Shown here: piece after piece, positions 61,801 through 64,000 of the stretch
Layout: the number at the start of each line of letters is the position of its first letter
Position numbering within the stretch: position 1 is the stretch's first letter
DNA from: Marsupella aquatica
Taxonomy: Eukaryota; Marchantiophyta
Assembly (NCBI GenBank): GCA_973895155.1
Contig: OZ316892.1
Location: 13,826,001-13,890,000 of the forward strand
Reading direction: 5' to 3'
Length of the DNA: 64,000 bases
Translations under genes and position numbers: made by a program
Notes under the pieces: generated by a model
Database searches by the model: none
The model's input: only the letters and a program-made list of their open reading frames with translations
Told to the model about the DNA's origin: nothing

Positions 61801-62098
61801 TCTCCTTTTCACACGACCCTTCTCTTGCCGAAAGCAAACTCGAGTTTCTCTCTCTTATTGCCGAAAGCTTTCTCCTTATGTTACAATTATTTGAGCTCTC
61901 TCTCCAATTCTTCTCAAGGCTCACTCATGGGGGATTGCGGGGACTGTCCTGGCATTAATGACAACAACATGGAGTGACGACGGAGGGGATTGAGTGAAAT
62001 AAATTAATCGGGCTACGGGGGCTGTTTCGGGCCAGGGAATTGACATTGCTACGGGTGACAGGATTTGGTGATTGAGGATTTGATTTCGGGATGCATGA
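58842..62098. other. Non-coding leader region of the LTR element
   Basis: No ORF longer than 140 codons is convincing. The first 1.4 kb is AT-rich with recurring AAAGCGATT words near 59250 and 60065-60145. The second part (60300-60620) has a diverged direct duplication around GGCACTTG.GG..GAG.GTGT..CGTGACAA. From about 60720 composition turns GC-rich. No gag-like zinc knuckle was found. The stretch could be the untranslated leader of a large non-autonomous element. Confidence 0.4.
61140..61740. repeat. GC-rich island of degenerate CCGCGAG repeats
   Basis: The words CCGCGAG(C/T) and GCGAGCTGC recur more than a dozen times in about 600 bases. A longer unit, AGGGGCTCCGCGAGTGACCG followed by GG.AGG.GGGCCGCGAG, occurs at about 61277 and 61636. 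Flanking composition is AT-rich, so the boundary is sharp. Confidence 0.8.
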
Positions 62099-63808
62099 AT
62101 GCTAGATCAACCGGAGTTTAGTGTGGCACACATTCGGAGATACAAGGCTGCTTACCGTGACTATGTGGAGACTTTGATTGCAAGGGAGAGAGAAGAGAGA
62201 GAAGCTACGATGAGCACGGGATTGGCAGCAGGTTCCACACCGGTGGGTAGGAGGATTTTTAGTCAAATTTATCCCAAGACCTCCGCCAAGGTGATGGAGG
62301 ATTGTCGGAATATTTTCCAAGCCACCGGGGTTACAGAATTCATGAAGGTGGAGATTACCATCCCTCCGGGGAAGAGCTGGGACATTGAAGCTGGGATGGA
62401 GTTACGAACGGAGGGAATCTACTTTGAATGTCTCAAACGTGTAGTGCCCCATGTGGAGTTGGCTAGGCTGCTGTTTCTGGAGAATCAGAAATTCTCATTC
62501 ACACCTTGGCACATTAGGGGAGAACTCACGTTGAAGATGGTGGCCACTTGGGTGATTAATCCCACCTCCACCACTGCCATCCCTCTTTCCGCTGTCAAGG
62601 ATGTTGAGTATAAGGGATTCCTGGCCAAGGTTCATCAACGGGTCCTTGGCAACGTGCAATCCAGGGTGGTGAATGAAGAGCATTTCGTGGTAGCTATGGA
62701 CATCAAGAACCACCCAGCCCATGTGTACGGATGGTGGTACTACTGGTTGAAGAAGCTGTTGGCCGTTGATCCCGGGAGTGTGAAACCAGGTGGGGCTGTA
62801 CATTTGATGGGGTCATTTGTATTGGCCAGGGCAGAAGGGTTGATTGGTTCCCCGGGACACGAAGACACGGGATCATCTCTCACCACGGAGATCCGGAGTA
62901 TTGCCACTACTGTTTTAGGGAAGCTCACGGAGGAATCATCGTCGGCTGGTGGGGATGACGATAGAGGAGAAGAAAACCAGGATGAGGACTACACGTTGGA
63001 GTGGCTTGAATCACTCGTGGGAGATCTGAAAAAGCCCCTGGTCTACAACATTCCGGATGTTTACCTGGCAGAGCTACGGGATTTCAGAGAGGGAGTCCAT
63101 GAGGGACTCAAGCTAGTCCACGCATTGAGAGATTCTCTCAAGCACGCCACAGCCAGAGTAGAGACGTTAGAGCAAAGTACCCTGTCTCTGAAGGAGGTGA
63201 TCAAGGCCAAGGAGGGGACCATTCATGAGAAGGTTAAGCTTCTCCAAGCAGCTCACGTAGAGATCTCCAACTTGAAGGGAGCCTTGTCCACCAAGGCCAA
63301 GGAAGCAGAAGAGGTGGGAGCGTTGAGACAAGCATTGGCCAAAGAGAAGCAGAATTCTGGAGAAGTGGTGGAGTGGAGAAACCAGGTGGGAGCACTACGA
63401 GGTCAGATGGCCGCCTTTGAGACACGAGCAAAGAGGAGTGAGGCCTTGAGTCTGGGGAAACGGAAGAGCCCCGACACACCTAGCTCCACACTTTCCCCGG
63501 ATTTGATCTCCCAGGCTATTGAGATGGTGGTGAAGGAGGTTAGTGGGAAGTATGGGCCCTTGTTGGATGGAGCCAAGAAGAGTCAGGAGAAGAGCAAGGG
63601 CTTGGAGAAGAAGCTCCGGGAGGTATGGAAATCGTTACGGGAGGCTCAGGTCAGTACGGGGATGCCACCCAGGTCTGTCACCCCCGGGACTCCCATGGCC
63701 ACAGGGCAAGTTCTACCGTTGGAGTTGCGGTCCGGAGAAGAGGCTACCTATGGAAGGACACCATTGGTGAGGGGTACATCAAGGCGTGGCAGGCCTTGGC
63801 CACTTTGA
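62099..63808 (+). CDS. Uncharacterised coiled-coil protein, 569 aa, transposon-associated
   Basis: This is the longest ORF in the window, with no introns. The N-terminal half (about residues 50-260) is a globular region rich in Trp and aromatic residues (HPAHVYGWWYYWLKKLL). Residues 325-505 are a charged heptad-like coiled coil (LKLVHALRDSLKHATARVETLEQS and following). An acidic patch (DDDRGEENQDEDY) lies between. I recognise no domain. Globular head plus coiled coil recalls gag-like or plant transposon-associated ORFs. It ends at a stop at 63808, but a lysine-rich then acidic reading continues in the -1 frame to 63951 (TLRKQGSG... SEEEEE), so the last ~20 residues are probably frameshifted. 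Confidence 0.6.
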   Translation: MLDQPEFSVAHIRRYKAAYRDYVETLIAREREEREATMSTGLAAGSTPVGRRIFSQIYPKTSAKVMEDCRNIFQATGVTEFMKVEITIPPGKSWDIEAGMELRTEGIYFECLKRVVPHVELARLLFLENQKFSFTPWHIRGELTLKMVATWVINPTSTTAIPLSAVKDVEYKGFLAKVHQRVLGNVQSRVVNEEHFVVAMDIKNHPAHVYGWWYYWLKKLLAVDPGSVKPGGAVHLMGSFVLARAEGLIGSPGHEDTGSSLTTEIRSIATTVLGKLTEESSSAGGDDDRGEENQDEDYTLEWLESLVGDLKKPLVYNIPDVYLAELRDFREGVHEGLKLVHALRDSLKHATARVETLEQSTLSLKEVIKAKEGTIHEKVKLLQAAHVEISNLKGALSTKAKEAEEVGALRQALAKEKQNSGEVVEWRNQVGALRGQMAAFETRAKRSEALSLGKRKSPDTPSSTLSPDLISQAIEMVVKEVSGKYGPLLDGAKKSQEKSKGLEKKLREVWKSLREAQVSTGMPPRSVTPGTPMATGQVLPLELRSGEEATYGRTPLVRGTSRRGRPWPL

Positions 63809-63951
63809 GGAAGCAAGGTAGCGGCAGCACGAAGAGTACCCCGGTAAAGAAGAAGAAAAGTGAGGTGGCACTCACTCCCGTGAGTGATGAAGAGGAGGCC
63901 CACTCACGGGGCACAAGCCAGGGCACCGAGAGTGAAGAAGAGGAGGAGTAG
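63809..63951 (+). pseudogene. Out-of-frame C-terminal tail of the coiled-coil ORF
   Basis: In the frame one base back, reading is open through 63951 with composition like a natural C-terminus: a KKKK basic patch, then SDEEEAHSR and a final run of glutamates. A single-base insertion or deletion between about 63740 and 63800 would join it to the main ORF. A programmed shift is possible but no classic slippery heptamer was seen. Confidence 0.45.
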
Positions 63952-64000
63952 ATAGTCGTACGGATGTGGTTGTACGGCCTCTGGATTTCCAAATTTTTTG

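Noticed and set aside
63625-63820. Programmed -1 ribosomal frameshift at the end of the coiled-coil ORF
   Set aside because: No X-XXY-YYZ slippery heptamer was found in the overlap, so a simple indel is preferred.
1-64000. CRISPR arrays, bacterial operons, rRNA genes and tRNA genes
   Set aside because: The repeats are not regularly spaced with unique spacers, genes are intron-rich and eukaryotic, and no convincing tRNA cloverleaf or rRNA sequence was seen. The only tRNA-related sequence is the primer-binding site at 58830.

Overview
This is a stretch of nuclear DNA from a land plant. The genes are split by many GT-AG introns (0.1 to 2 kb), three of the four main products belong to plant-type protein families, and the space between genes is filled with LTR-type transposable elements, minisatellites and old duplications. 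The repeat-rich layout and the many unrecognised ORFs would fit a bryophyte or lycophyte genome, but that is an inference and no species is claimed.

Four multi-exon genes on the + strand could be rebuilt with consistent reading frames across every junction. They are a plastid-type patatin-like lipase (6483-9741, 7 exons, 382 aa), a Tim17/22/23-like membrane protein (12444-15037, 3 exons, 177 aa), a large importin-beta-like nuclear transport receptor (21805-31844, 23 exons, 1152 aa) and a CHY-zinc-finger/RING ubiquitin ligase of the MIEL1/CHYR1 type (46502-49557, 11 coding exons, 303 aa). They have no obvious shared pathway.

The right third (54-64 kb) is accessory. It holds a 320-aa unknown ORF on the - strand (55402-56364), a tandem pair of FCP1/HAD-phosphatase-like genes whose catalytic aspartates are lost (56706-58195, the first also frameshifted), the left end of an LTR retrotransposon (LTR 58476-58827 plus a tRNA-iMet primer-binding site), a GC-rich island of degenerate CCGCGAG repeats (about 61140-61740) and a 569-aa coiled-coil ORF (62099-63808) with an apparent frameshift near its end.

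The middle (31.8-44 kb) is repeat-derived. A 513-bp foldback element (35707-36219) lies beside a complete non-autonomous LTR element with 119-bp LTRs and an AAAAA target-site duplication (36319-39710).

The most unusual signal is a diverged direct duplication of about 2 kb (18700-20635 and 43968-46028). The second copy is the promoter, leader exon and leader intron of the CHY-RING gene. The first copy lies upstream of the importin gene with no CHY-RING coding sequence after it. It may be a relic, or a promoter/leader module now serving an unrelated gene.
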